From: Protopterus annectens
Lineage: Eukaryota; Chordata; Ceratodontiformes; Protopteridae
Reading direction: 5' to 3'
DNA length: 64,000 nucleotides
NCBI RefSeq assembly: GCF_019279795.1
Contig: NC_056729.1
Location: 1,866,149,077-1,866,213,076, forward strand
Below are positions 20,996-31,435 of this stretch, one piece after another (position 1 is the first letter of the stretch; each line of letters begins with the position of its first letter). A model generated the notes under the pieces. The model searched no databases. It was not told the origin of the DNA and saw only the letters and a list, made by a program, of their open reading frames with translations. A program made the position numbers and the translations under genes.

Positions 20996-22052
20996 GTAGG
21001 GGAGGACTGTTGTAACTTTTTTCCAGGTAATGAACCCAAGATCCAGAGTTGCCACAAACTGAAATAAAATGTTCAAAAGGCACAAACAGAGGAGAAAAAC
21101 TGATCCCCTTGGTTAGGGGACTGACTGAATGGCTGGTGGCAAAAAATACTGCTGCTAGTAATATCCATATATAATCTAAATTATGGGCTGCTAGAGTTTA
21201 ATATTTGTTGCCATCTAGTGTGGTAGAGAGTTTACCAAACATCAAGTACTGCAAGTCTTGACACTGAATCAAGTGCATCACATCCAAGTTATAGTGCGAG
21301 TTATGAGATGCACTGAGCCTCTAAAACATAGTCTTACTTTATGATTTGACACCCACTGCACAGACACAAACTTGGGCTCCCATGTCTGTTTGAGGGAACT
21401 GTTGCAGAATTCGGATCCCAACTAAAGGAAATGTCCCCTAGGCTGATGTGTGAACCCTTAATGTATAAGGTGGTACAAATGGAGCAGAAAATATAAAAAT
21501 GAATTAAGGCTGCAGTAAAATTGGCACACATTTTCTAGATAAGGAAAATTCATCTAGAGCAGCTCTAGGTATAAACGTGATACTTGTGTCATATTTCCTC
21601 CCTCTGCTGAGGGCACAACTACATTAAAGTGTACCTGATTACTTATTCTTAATTCTTCTACAAGATGCAGACAAACTATGGCTAGACAAAAAAAGTAACT
21701 GTTTTGGAAATATTGAAAACGTAATATCCCTGTTAAAAAAATTGGAAAAAGAGGGGTCTATTCCCCCATAACAACATAGTGCCCCTTCTGTCCTGCCACT
21801 TCCTGCACAACCCTCTTATATGATCCTTATGCCTCATGTCTTCTCTCTCCCCCTTCTTTTAAGTTTTCCTATCTTCCCACTTTCCATTTTTATAAAAGCC
21901 CAAACAGGATTTCATTGTCAGGAGCACTCTTTAGAGTAAATAGAAGTCTTGCTACTGTTTTCGTAAGCTGTGGACCAGCAGTGCCCAGCTTGGTTCAGTG
22001 CAGGTTCTCATGCAAGATCTCGAGAGATCTGTGCAGACTCAGGCCTGCAGCC
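20996..22052 (+). other. Probable ERV polypurine tract and 3' LTR (copy A)
   Basis: Directly after the env stop, AAGTAGGGGAGGA resembles a polypurine tract, and TGTTGTAAC at 21008 would be the LTR start. A pyrimidine-rich stretch precedes TATAAAAG at 21891-21898, and AGTAAATAGAAGTCTTGCT about 50 bases later resembles a retroviral R/polyA region. The LTR end was not identified and may lie beyond 22052. A CTCF-like site (minus) is at 21210-21223. Confidence 0.4.
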
Positions 22053-22399
22053 ACCTAGTGAACATGTATGAAGCATCCGTGCCCTTACGTACATGCAGCC
22101 TATTCTGCACATTATTACACTGTTTTGTTTTTTAATTATTTCACACTGATTCAGGTGTGTCAAGCTCCTGTAGGTGCTTCATTGCGGGGCTGACATTTTA
22201 CCAGCTGAGCACCACTTCTTCACACCTAGCTAATTTGCATACAGGTGCTGCAGTGCCACTACTTGTCAGTTAGCCTTACTTTTATGTGAATCATGGGACT
22301 ATGAACACCACCCATAGTCTGTTCAGTACTTTTCAACTGAGAAATCTGATACCTTATGACACACTTACAACAAAAGCACAGAGCATGTCTTAGGAATAA
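22053..22399. other. Intervening segment, no gene recognised
   Basis: Present again, nearly unchanged, at 44977-45322. It contains a long T-run around 22125 and an octamer-type TTTGCAT near 22235, but no frame or element I can name. Its left edge is the unoccupied DIRS-B target; its right edge is the occupied DIRS-A target. Confidence 0.4.
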
Positions 22400-22610
22400 A
22401 GTACAGTTTTGTACCTACCATAAATGTAGATGTTCGAGTGTTCACACTGCTGCAGTCATCACACTTGGGTTATCTGCTGTCAGGCGGTCCTGCAGTTGGC
22501 CTGAGTTCCAAAGTCTTGGTCCGGCGTCTGTTGCGGTCGCTTCTTCCCTGACGTCAGTGCGACAGGGGTATAAAAGAGGCAGCCGACGCCATTTTCTTCA
22601 GTTTCTCTTG
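22400..22610 (+). promoter_or_regulatory. DIRS-A left terminal repeat with palindromic end and promoter motifs
   Basis: The tip is GTACAGTTTTGTAC (22401-22414), arms GTACA/TGTAC around 4 bases. A perfect CRE (TGACGTCA, 22549-22556) lies 12 bases upstream of a TATA box (TATAAAAG, 22569-22576), and GCCATTTTCTTC follows. The arrangement faces inward on the plus strand, antisense to the genes. Its mirror copy is in the right repeat. Confidence 0.7.
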
Positions 22611-22798
22611 CCCCAGATGTCAGGTGCCCCCAAATAGGAAGGCAATACATAATCCTATGAAAACATACATGAGTAGGAAACAATAGCTGCAGCTGTAAGC
22701 AAATACACCACAGAGAAATACATCATATAGATTGTATCTTAAAAGAGGTATAGGTAAAACCCAGGTAAGAAGAGGGGATGGAGGGAGGGTAACCTGGA

Positions 22799-22895
22799 CT
22801 GCAGCAGTGTGAACACTCAAACATCTACATTTATGGTAGGTACAAAACTGTACTATGTTCATCGTGTTACACTGCTGCAGTCATCACACTTGGGT
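22799..22895. repeat. DIRS-A internal complementary region
   Basis: 22799-22854 is the reverse complement of the left end (to ...ACTGTACT) and 22855-22895 of the right end (from ATGTTCATCG). The two halves abut without extra bases, so the region is a template for joining both element ends in a circle, the defining DIRS feature. Confidence 0.9.
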
Positions 22896-22927
22896 TGAAT
22901 CCCAAAGCTAAGGTAGGGTGGTTGGTA

Positions 22928-24080
22928 CTAAACAGGATTAGGAGAGGCTAGGATGCCCTGCAGAACTGCAGTGGCAAAACCAGCTCTGGTTTTGGAATAT
23001 AGAGGAAGGTGGTAGTGCTTGGTAAAAGTGTGCACTGAACTCCAAGTTGCAGCCTCCAAAATATCCTTGGTTGGTACCCCTCTGAGGAAGGCTGCTGAGG
23101 TTGCTGTAGCCCTAGTGGAATGGGGCCTAATGTTACCAAGTACAGTTTTCCCATGGTGTGTGTAGCAGAAACGGATACAATGTCCTATCCATTTTGAAAT
23201 GGTCTGTTTGGAAATAGCCTTTCCTTGTGAACCTGCAGCATAGGATACAAAAAGTTGGTCAGGTTTTCTGAAGGCCTTTGTTTTATCCAAGTAGAAACGT
23301 AAATGCCTGTGAATGTCCAAAGAGTGAAGGAGCCTTTCCCCTTTATTCTGGGGGTTTGGAAAAAAGGTGGGTAAATGAATGGTCTGGTTTAGAGCCACAC
23401 TGGATACTACCTTTGGCATAAAGGAAGGATTACTTCGTAAGGAAACTCTGTCTTGATGAAAAATGATGCCATTAAGGCCTGTAGCTCTGAGACCCTTCGT
23501 GCTGAGGTAATTGCCAGCAGCAGGGCAGTTTTCCAGGACAAGAATTGTAAATCGGCTGAGAAAGCTGGTTCGAAAGGTGGCAGTGTAAGTTTTTCCAAAA
23601 CAAAGTTGAGGTCCCAAGTTGGAGTTGGAGGTCTTTGGGGCGGTCTTATATTCTTAGCCCCTCTGAGTTACTGTCTTAGTAATGGATGTGAGAATATGGG
23701 AGGATCCGTGTTGTAATGAGCTGAAATAGCTGAAGCATGGATCTTAATGGAAGAAAAGGAAAGGCCTTTGTGCAGCATCTCAGTTAAATATTGCAGTATC
23801 TGAGGAATATTTGGGATTAGAGGGTTTTGGCCTTTAGCCTGGTTCCAGGCGCAGAATCTTTTCCATTTATCTGAGTAGGTTTTCCTGGTGCTGGGCCTCC
23901 TGGCTCCAAAATGACATCCATGACATCTTTAGAAAGAAGTGTTGATTGATTATTTAGGTTATTTGCCATGCAGCCAAATTTAAAGTCCTGAGCTGACCGT
24001 GAAGGATCTGATTGTTTTGCTGAGTCAGCAGGTGAGGAAATTGAGGTAAAATCCATGGAGGGCCTTGCGCCATGTTCCTT
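22928..24080 (-). pseudogene. Tyrosine recombinase (DIRS-A)
   Basis: The catalytic residues are all visible: R in TSARRVSEL, H-S-T-R in RPHSTRATATS, and the nucleophile Y in TKHYHLPLYS. The core-binding half has TRKTYSDKWKRF and SSIKIHASAISA. At least three lesions break it: a 1-base deletion before the TRKTY segment (near 23885), a TAA replacing a codon before LRGAKNIRP (near 23675), and a frameshift before IIFHQDRVSLR (near 23465). The open 229-codon frame at 22928-23617 covers only the C-terminal half. It would have catalysed integration of the circular DNA. Confidence 0.85.
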
Positions 24081-24806
24081 TATATTGGATACCAGTGTTG
24101 GTGTGGCCAGCCTGGAGCAATGAGGATCACTTGTGGCCTTTCTGATCTGGCTTTCAGTAACACCTTTGCCAGTAGAGGTAGTGGAGGGAAGGCATAGACG
24201 GTCAATGTTTTCCAACTGAATGATAGGGCGTCCACTTTCCAAGCTAGTGTGTGGTATGTCCTTGTGCAAAGTTTTCGTAGTTGGTAGTTTTGGGGGGAGG
24301 CAAATAGATCTATGTCTGGGCTTCCCCATTTTTGAGTTATCATTGTGAATACTTGTGGGTCTAGTTTCCACTCGTGAGGATCCATGATATTTCTGCTTAG
24401 CTCGTCTGCCAATGTGTTTTTCTTTCCTGGCAGGAATTGTGCTTGTAGTTGAACTTGGTAGGTCAGTGCTATGTTCCACAAGGTCATTGCTTGGCTGCAT
24501 AGGGGGTAGGAATGTGTGCCCCCTTGTTTATGTACCACATTACTGTGGTGTTGTCCGTCTTTATTAGAGGTTGTCCTGGATGTAAGAGGTCCTTGAAAGC
24601 TGTTAGGGCATTTTGCACAGCTAGCATCTCCTTTTGATTGATGTGAAGACGCATTTGAACTGCAGACCATTTGCCCTGAATACACTTGTCCTGCCATGTG
24701 TGCTCCCCAGGCGTAATCCGATGAGTCTGTTATTATTGTCTGCCTTGCTGTAGGTAAGGCAAAAGGCTGACCCTTGTTGAGGTGACATGCCTGGGCCCAC
24801 CATAGA
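24080..24806 (-). pseudogene. RNase H C-terminal part and Dam-like domain (DIRS-A)
   Basis: RNase H begins at a deletion junction (FLWWAQACHLNKG, about 24806), continues with TDSSDYAWGAHMAG and INQKEM-like codons, then NTTVMWY, GTHSYPLC and NTLADELSRN. In the same frame follows SPDIDLFASPQNYQLRKLC, then WKVDALSFSW and AFPPLPLLAKVLLK, resembling Dam-type adenine methyltransferases (a DPPY-type motif is replaced by AFPP). The frame 24080-24697 is open. In DIRS-B these two domains are in different frames because of a small deletion there, so this copy shows the ancestral arrangement. Confidence 0.7.
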
Positions 24807-25249
24807 AACTCCCTTCAGGAATGGCGTCAGCAGGGCCTAAAGGTAAAGGCTCCTGAGGCCCAGCAATCTCTGTCTGGGAGGCAGCCTGTGGTTCCAAATC
24901 TGCGGTCGTCAAGGGCTGCGTAGGCGCCTCACTGAAAACCGGAGAACCGGCGACTGGCCTAGCAGAGGCATCGGTATCTGGTTTGGGTCTCAGCTGCCTG
25001 TCTTTATCTTTGCGTTTTTTTATGCATTCCGGTCGTTGGTAGCTCTGGCATGTTGTAATTAAACTTTCTACCAAAATAATGTCAGGCGAATTCTGACCGA
25101 CGTTTAATAGTACGTTTGTTAAACCTAGCGCAAAACCGACAATCTATGACATCGTGGTCGGGGCCTAGGCAAGGGATACAATAAAAATGAAAATCCTTAT
25201 GAGGTATTTGCTTCCCACAAGAAATGCAATTATTAACTTTTTCTGACAT
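24807..25249 (-). pseudogene. gag N-terminus (DIRS-A)
   Basis: Starts MSEKVNNCISCGKQIPHKD, with Cys/His pairs continuing through a PCLGPDHDVIDC segment. The same N-terminus occurs in DIRS-B (44675) and, diverged, in DIRS-D (26066). A TGA falls shortly after SEFA and separates a later open stretch (24733-25074, Pro/Gln/Ala-rich). It is cut at the deletion junction near 24807 and fused to RNase H. The Cys/His cluster suggests nucleic-acid binding. Confidence 0.7.
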
Positions 25250-25384
25250 CAGTCTGAGGCAAGAAAAGTTTCCCCAACGGGGTACTTAGCTTTAGAGAAG
25301 ACTTCGGTCTGAAATTCGATTGGAAAATCTCAGGAGTCGGCCGACCGGTACTTGCGAAATGCTTCTGCTTCGGGCACCGCGCGG

Positions 25385-25563
25385 CAAGAAAGACTGAAGA
25401 AAATGGCGTCGGCTGCCTCTTTTATACCCGTCACACTGACGTCAGGGAAGAAGCGACCGCAACCGACGCTGGACCAAGACTTTGGAACTCAGGCAGACTG
25501 CGGGACCGCCTGACGGCAGATAACCCAAGTGTGATGACTGCAGCAGTGTAACACGATGAACAT
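25385..25563 (-). promoter_or_regulatory. DIRS-A right terminal repeat: sense promoter
   Basis: Reading on the minus strand: CRE TGACGTCA (25437-25444), then TATAAAAG (25419-25426), then GACGCCATTTTCTTC. This is the mirror of the left repeat and faces the gag start at 25249. Outer tip ends GAACAT at 25563. Confidence 0.65.
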
Positions 25564-25752
25564 CCTGACCTGTGAGGTTTGTCCTGCGTATTCATCCACA
25601 GTGTTGGAGAAACGAGCATTCATGTTTTCATACATGTTTAGATAATATAAACAAAATTACATCTGTATAGTTAGACTGAGTACATGTTGTGAATGTGGCA
25701 ACATTCTGCAGCAAATACATTACAGATGAGCTTGGCAGTGTAGTTAAGTAGG
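25564..25752. other. Short unique segment between DIRS-A and DIRS-D
   Basis: Matches 45323-45509 in copy B. No gene or element recognised. Confidence 0.4.
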
Positions 25753-27257
25753 ATGTCCTTCTATTCCTATGTTGTGGTATTCTTGTTGTGGGATTTCCTA
25801 CCTCAGGTGACCCGAACGTTGGCTCCTATACAAAGGCTTCAGCATGGCTGTTCCAGTTGTGTGGGACATCACACGTTGGGCCATAAACCATGGACCTTAA
25901 ATGTGATGTCTGCATGCACAGACCTCAGAAATTTTCAGCTGCAGATGACCATCACATCGTATGCTTCGCTCCTTCATCTCAAGACATCTAAAAAGCTAAG
26001 TACCCCGTTGTTTTTTTTTCTTTGATCTCTAGCTAATCTTGGTTTGTTGTAATACTCCTTAGCCGATGTCAGCAAAAATGGGCAAATGCCAATGCAGGCA
26101 CCAGATAGCCCTTAAAGATTCGCACAACCGCTGTGTTTTTTTGCCTAAGCCAAGAGCACAACCACACTGCTTGCTCTATCTGACAATCTTTTGTACCCAA
26201 GACCCTATGCAGCCATCTGGCTGCACTTGATCTTTACACTGAAAGCCAACTTCTTAAGAGATTAGGGCTCTAGATGGATCCTGCTTCGGAAGCACTGACA
26301 GAACCTCCACTGAAGAAAGCCAAGATTCCTAGGCCATCTTCTACTGCCTGTCCGCTCTCAGATGCCCCTCCAGCTACCGATTTAGGAGTTGAGGGACGTC
26401 CGACAGATCTGTCAACTTTGCCGACCTTCGAGGAAGCCACTTTGCAATTGACGATAAGCATGTCCATGAAGCCAACCCAAACATCAGCTACCGCCGAGGT
26501 CGAGGGGGAATCAGACACAGCCAGGCCTCTGACCAGGATCCCTCCTCCGGAGACCGCTTCCCTTACCCAGGCATCCAATTCCAGGCCTATGCCTAAGACT
26601 GCCCCAGTTAAAAAGAAGCAGAATACCAAACATCTGGCCACGCCCACCGAAGGCCTACCTGACTGGCAGTCCTTCACATCATCTCTGATGCAGGCCTTCA
26701 TGGCTCTTAGGCCCTCAGCATCTTCTCCATCTACTCTTCCCGTCATCAGCCCTAGGCCTGCCTCTGCCTCCTTCACAAGAAAGGGAAGAAGAGCAAAAGA
26801 CCTACTATTCATCTTCTGATGAATCAATCACCTATACCTCACAGCCTCTCCTCAAGAGTACTATTCCCCAGATGAGGAATCCATAGAAGGGGACTCCCCT
26901 CCAGAGGGTATGAACTTCAGTGAGACCAAAGCCAAGATGAAGGATTTCTTCAAATGGGGCACCTCTCAAATGTCTGATACTGAAAAAGATATTTTGAACT
27001 ATTACAAGTGGAATTTCCCTCCCCTTCTGCCATTCAACTTGTCATCCCTGCTTTTCTAGATGCCTTTTCTTCTGCATCTAAGACACCAGATTCAAAGCCA
27101 CCTGCCCCTAAGAGGTCAGATCACTTCTACAAAGTGCCTGATGACCAAACATTTCTAGTCAAACCACTCCTGGCAGACTCTGCAGTGATTGCTATTGCAC
27201 ATGATAAACAATCCAGACTAATTGCCTCTCTCTTACCTACAGACAAGGACAGTAAAA
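25753..27257 (+). mobile_element. DIRS-D (copy A): 5' end and gag, cut by DIRS-C
   Basis: Starts ATGTCCTTCTATTCC, the same inner reading as the ICR right half of DIRS-E (56616). The gag start at 26066 reads MSAKMGKCQCRHQIALKDS, then Cys/His residues to DPMQPSGCT. Later segments include EEEQKTYYSSSDESITY and, from 27008, a conserved DHFYKVPD segment. Frame breaks at about 26270, 26820 and 27000 make it a pseudogene. It ends where DIRS-C is inserted (27257/27258). The intact stretch across this point in copy B is at 47129/47130. Confidence 0.8.
26066..27257 (+). pseudogene. DIRS-D gag (copy A)
   Basis: The Cys/His N-terminus is at 26066-26235. A central Pro/Ser/Thr-rich region (26274-26819 open) contains GLPDWQSFTSSLMQAFMAL, and an acidic patch and the DHFYKVP segment follow. 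The order and spacing match DIRS-B gag (Cys/His cluster, low-complexity, acidic Ser-rich, then RYYRVPE). Gag is thought to package the element RNA. This copy is broken by several frameshifts and by the DIRS-C insertion. Confidence 0.65.
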
Positions 27258-27597
27258 AGTACAGTTGTGTACACCTACCATAAATGTAGATGTTCGAGTG
27301 TCTTCACTGTTGCAGTCATGACTGTAGGGTTCTCCCCTGCCGGCAGGCAGCCCTCGGTCAGCCAGAATCCCAAAGTCTGGGTCCGGCATCGGCTGTTCAA
27401 CCATGCTCCCTGACATCAGAGCGCCAGGAGTACAAAGCTGACAGCCAACGCCATCTTCTCCAGTTTTTCTTGCCCCAGATGTCAGGAGTCCCAAAATGAA
27501 AAAGGTCCCATAACCTTTGCAAATACACCTCAGAAGAATGGTGAAAAAAGGAAATACACAAAAGTAAAAATAAGAGGGGACAGGGGGGAGGGAACAG

Positions 27598-27700
27598 ACT
27601 GCAACAGTGAAGACACTCAAACATCTACATTTATGGTAGGTGTACACAACTGTACTATGTTCATCGTGTTTCACTGTTGCAGTCATGACTGTAGGGTAGA
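27598..27700. repeat. DIRS-C internal complementary region
   Basis: Reverse complement of the left end up to ...CTGTACT (27656) directly followed by ATGTTCATCG, the reverse complement of a DIRS-A-like right end. It retains the circle-junction sequence although this copy has no right end in view. Confidence 0.85.
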
Positions 27701-27728
27701 ATCCCAAAGCTGAAAGAAAGGGAGGAGG

Positions 27729-28558
27729 TCATAAAGAGGAAGGGGCGGCTAAAAGGCCCTGCAAGACTGCAGAGGCAAAGCCTGCCCTAGACTTAGAGTA
27801 GAGAAGTAGATTGTAGTGCTTAGAAAAAAGTATGCACTGAACTCCAAGTTGCAGCTTCCAAAATGTCTTTGGTAGGAACTTCCCTGAGGAAGGCCGCAGA
27901 AGTGGCAGCAGCTCTGGTGGAATGAGTCCATATACTCCCTGGGATTTGCTTTCCATGGTGTGAATAACAAAATCTGATTCCATGAGCAATCCATTTAGAA
28001 ATGGTCTGTTTTGAAATGGCTTTACCTTGGGAACTTGAAGCATAAGAAACAAACAATTGTTCTGATTTTCTGATGTCCTTGGTTCTGTTCAGGTAAAAAC
28101 GTAGTTGTCTGTGTACATCCAAGGAATGTAAGATCCTTTCCCTTTATTTTGAGGAGTGGGGAAAAGGTTGGCAAGTGGATAGTTTGATTTAAAGCCACTT
28201 TGGAAACCACCTTAGGCATGAAGGTAGGATTAGTCCTCAAAGATACCCTGTCTTGATGAAAAATAATATAAGGTTCCACAGCCATAAGAGCTTGTAACTC
28301 TGAAACTCTCCTGGCAGAGGTTAGGGCTAACAGGATAGCTGTCTTCCAAGATAAAACTTGATGTCAGAAGAGGCAGCAGGCTCAAAAGGAGGCAAGGTTA
28401 GTTTTTCCAAAACATAGTTGAGATCCCAAGCAGGAATGGGAGGAGATCTAGGAGGTCTTAAGTTCTTAGCTCCTCTGAGAAACTGTCTCATGAGCTGGTG
28501 GGAAAAGATGGGAGGGTCTGTATTATAATGAGCAGAAACAGCAGAGGCATGTATCTTA
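27729..28558 (-). pseudogene. Tyrosine recombinase C-terminal part (DIRS-C)
   Basis: Contains IIFHQDRVSLRTNPTFMPK, VHRQLRFYLNRTK, ISKQTISKWIAHGIRFC, H-S-T-R in WTHSTRAAATS (Trp in place of the usual Arg-Pro) and SKHYNLLLYS with the nucleophile Tyr. Frame changes near 28030, 28120 and 27830 split it over three frames. The N-terminal core-binding half is cut off at 28558. Confidence 0.75.
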
Positions 28559-28799
28559 GGTTCATAGGTTTATACTAGGCTATCTGCCCTAAGGCATTTA
28601 TAAGCCTAGTCCAAAGTTTTGTGGCTTACGCCACCCCTTATGAAAAAATACTGTGCCCATTAGTTTGTTGTATCTCTGTCCAGCAGTGACACAGAGATGA
28701 TTCCCGGGGTAAACCTACGATCTCCCATCCACAGGTCAAGATTTCTCTTGAACAGAGCCAGTGAGGTGCTCTGCCTCACATGGACCGGGATTTTATTCC

Positions 28800-31430
28800 A
28801 CAGCATAGGGAGTCTCTGAGTGATAAATCTATCCCTCCAGCACGTCCTATTTATATCCGTGCTAAGGTTTAAGTCGCTTGTCTAGTGGTTTTGGTGGATT
28901 TGGATTTTTTGAGGTGGAGCATGTCCATTAATTCCGGGTTGGACATGGCCTTGTATGTCAGGCACGTCACCTCTGAGCAGACGGTATGCGACTGAATAGA
29001 GCTGGAGTTTCTTCAATCTGGCAGCATATGACAGATTTTGGAGTCCCTTTATCCTTTTGGTGAGGAACTTATGGGGTCTCTCCAATTGCTGCAGATGTCG
29101 GGTGAGATACATCCTAATGGGGCATTGTACCGATCATTGGTCTGATAAGTGAGGAGTACAGGGGAACAATGACCTCACTAGATCTGGATGTGAATCCTTC
29201 ATGATCAGGTGGGCAATGTAGAAGGTCTTTCTAACCACTTTAGCAATGTGAGTGTCAAAGAAAGGCCACTGTCAACCTGGGTCCCCAGGTCCCTGATAAC
29301 CTCTTCTGTGCTTAGTGGATTGCCACCTATATGGTAGCTTGGTTACCTTGTTTTCCCCGAAGGGTATGACTATACATTTTTTGGCGTTTAACTTCAGGCC
29401 ATGGCTCTGGCACCAGCTATCTGTTTCCGTGAGTCCCTTCTGAAGGATAGCCGTGTCCGATGCACTTTCCACTATGGCGCCCAGTTTGCAGTCGTCTGCA
29501 AACTTTGTCAGCCAAAGTCCTCCCATGTTGGCCTGTACTTCTGAAAAGTAGATGCCGAACAATAGGGGGCCAAGGACCGAGCCCTGTGGGACACCACTTG
29601 TGACTGGCTTGGAGTCTGACATAGCGCCAGCAACTCTAACCCTGTGGGTTCTGTCCTTAAGCCAGTTTGCAACCCATCTTGTGACATATGTGTTTACATT
29701 TAAGCTGGTAAGTTTTTCTACAATACCCGAGTTGGGTATTGTGTCGAAAGCCTTGCAAGGTCAAGGTAGGCTGTATGGACTGCCTTTCCTCATCAATGGC
29801 CTTGGTGACTGTTTCAAGAAGTCGACCAAGTTCAAAAGGCATGATCTGCCCTTGACGAAGCCAAACTGGGTCGGGTCCAATGTCTGCAAGTCCCCTATAT
29901 CTTTGTTTATGAGCTCCATTATGATCCTCTCCATAGCTTTGCAGACTAGACTTGTTAAGCTTATGGGGTAATTACCAGGGTCTGTAGAGGCACCGCTTTG
30001 TGGAGTGGGACCACAGTTGCCGTCGCCACTCCTTGGGCACGATCCTGTTTTAAGGCTGAGATTAAACGGCTGCCTTATGTGGGTTTAATTCTCATTTAGC
30101 TCGTGGTAGCACATTGGCCGGGACACCATCCGTCCCATTGATGCTGTGTTTTTACCTTTAGAGAGAGCAGCTTTCACCATGCATTTGAGATGTCTGGGAG
30201 GCTACACCGCTGGGATAGTTATCTCTCCTTTGGGGTGAAATTTGCACTGAACCTGTCTGCCAGTATGTTGGCAATGTCTGTGGGTTCAGTGATTTTGTAT
30301 CATTTTGGACTAATTCTGAGCATATCTGGGAGTTTCCACCCAGGTTCCTAACATAGCTGAAAAAGGCCTTATGATTGTCCTTTGAATCCATGGCAATTTT
30401 TCTCTCAAAATTGGCCTTAGTTGATTTTATGAGTGCTCGTGATTTTTTACTAATAATGATCAGTGACTTCCCTTTTATGGATATTGTTCTATCATGTAAT
30501 AGCTTTCTCCTCTTATTGTAAAGTTTGTTAATGGCTGGGGTCCACCAGACTGGACGTTTGCCCTTTGTGGAAAGAGTCTTGGTTTTATTTGGGATTGCCT
30601 GATCCATGCAGTCCTGGAGGTGTTCATAGAAGGCATTTGTAAGGGCTTCCAAGAGCTTTGTGGTTTCCACTGGCTCAGGGGCCTTGAAGGATACCACACC
30701 AGTCTTGAGTAGTGTGAAGTTTGCTTTAGAGAAGTTCTTCACTGTGGTCTTTTTTGTTTGGGGTGGGGTCGGGATGTGGATTTCCAGTGAGATTAGTTTA
30801 TGATCAGATCTCACAAATGAGGGATATACTTACGGTGTGGAGCATTTTGTCTCCATGTTTGTGATAATGAGATCTAGTATATTTTCTCCTCTCGTGGGAA
30901 CAGTGACTAGCTGTTCCATGGCATTTGCATTTATGAACTCCAGGAACCATTGGGCTAGAAAGTTAGGGCTTGAGTAATGTTCCCAGTCTATATTCGGGTA
31001 GTTGAAGTCACCCAATATGATGGTGTTTGGAGATACATTTATACCCTCCAGTGTCTTCAGGAAGGCTGTGTGGGGTTCCTGAGTTTGAAAGGGTGGCCTG
31101 TAGCATGCTACAATTTGTAGAGCAGTTTTGCTTATGGTTAGTTGCACCTGGATGGCTTCCGAAGCTTTGTGCGTTGCCACCAACCTGGAGGTGTGGGTAT
31201 CCTTTATGAATATGGATACACCCTCCTTTGTGGTGTGGTCAGGGTTTTGGGGCGGAACGCATGATATGAGGTAAAACCTAATAGTGCCGGGTGCTCTCAG
31301 GAGCCTTGAACCAGGTTTCAGTTACAGCACAGACATCGATGTTCTCCATACTGAGAAGGGCCTCAAGTGCGCATTTTGAGATTTAGACTTCTGGCATTGA
31401 GCAGCATTACCTCAGTTTCTTCCCATTTAT
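28800..31430 (-). pseudogene. CR1 ORF2: endonuclease and reverse transcriptase (CR1-4)
   Basis: Endonuclease landmarks are LLNARSLNLKMRT, CAVTETWFKAPEST (in pieces), VACYRPPFQTQE, TIILGDFNYPNIDW (catalytic D/N), and RSDHKLISLEI (the SDH motif). RT landmarks are SGVPQGSVLGPLLFGIYF and LTKFADDCKLG, with the catalytic FADD intact. The C-terminal part has LTRHLQQLERPHKFLTKRI. Reading is interrupted near 31250, 30815, 30160, 29900 and 29250. In a working element the protein nicks DNA and primes reverse transcription of CR1 RNA. Confidence 0.85.
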
Positions 31431-31435
31431 GTTTT

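Larger units (their letters stand above)
22400..25563 (-). mobile_element. DIRS-A: internally deleted DIRS element with complete ends
   Basis: Both termini are fixed by comparison with the empty site in copy B (45322/45323): it starts AGTACAG and ends GAACAT, with no target duplication. Inverted terminal repeats lie at about 22435-22610 and 25385-25548, and an internal complementary region at 22799-22895. On the minus strand the order is gag N-terminus (25249), an abrupt join near 24808 to RNase H, a Dam-like domain and YR. Relative to DIRS-B, the rest of gag and all of RT are gone, about 2.4 kb. It is therefore non-autonomous. Confidence 0.93.
19354..27257. repeat. Duplicated segment, copy A
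   Basis: Matches copy B in the same order and orientation: 19354-19880 with 33886-34415, 19897-22052 with 37238-39399, 22053-22399 with 44977-45322, and 25564-27257 with 45323-47129. Differences are a few percent by eye. Copy A alone carries DIRS-A (22400-25563) and DIRS-C (from 27258), and lacks DIRS-B and ~2.8 kb of copy B. Confidence 0.9.
27258..28558 (-). mobile_element. DIRS-C: 3' end of a DIRS element inserted in DIRS-D
   Basis: Left tip AGTACAGTTGTGTAC, joined to ...AGTAAAA of DIRS-D; copy B shows the empty site. The left terminal repeat runs to about 27480, with decayed TATA (GTACAAAG) and CRE (TGACATCA). The ICR is at 27598-27700, and the YR is to the right of it. The rest of the element is missing: a minus-strand CR1 begins at 28559. 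Confidence 0.9.

Noticed and set aside
26270-26827. 185-codon minus-strand frame (and its match at 46017-46574)
   Set aside because: It is the antisense of DIRS-D gag. The plus strand carries the recognisable gag segments in the right order.
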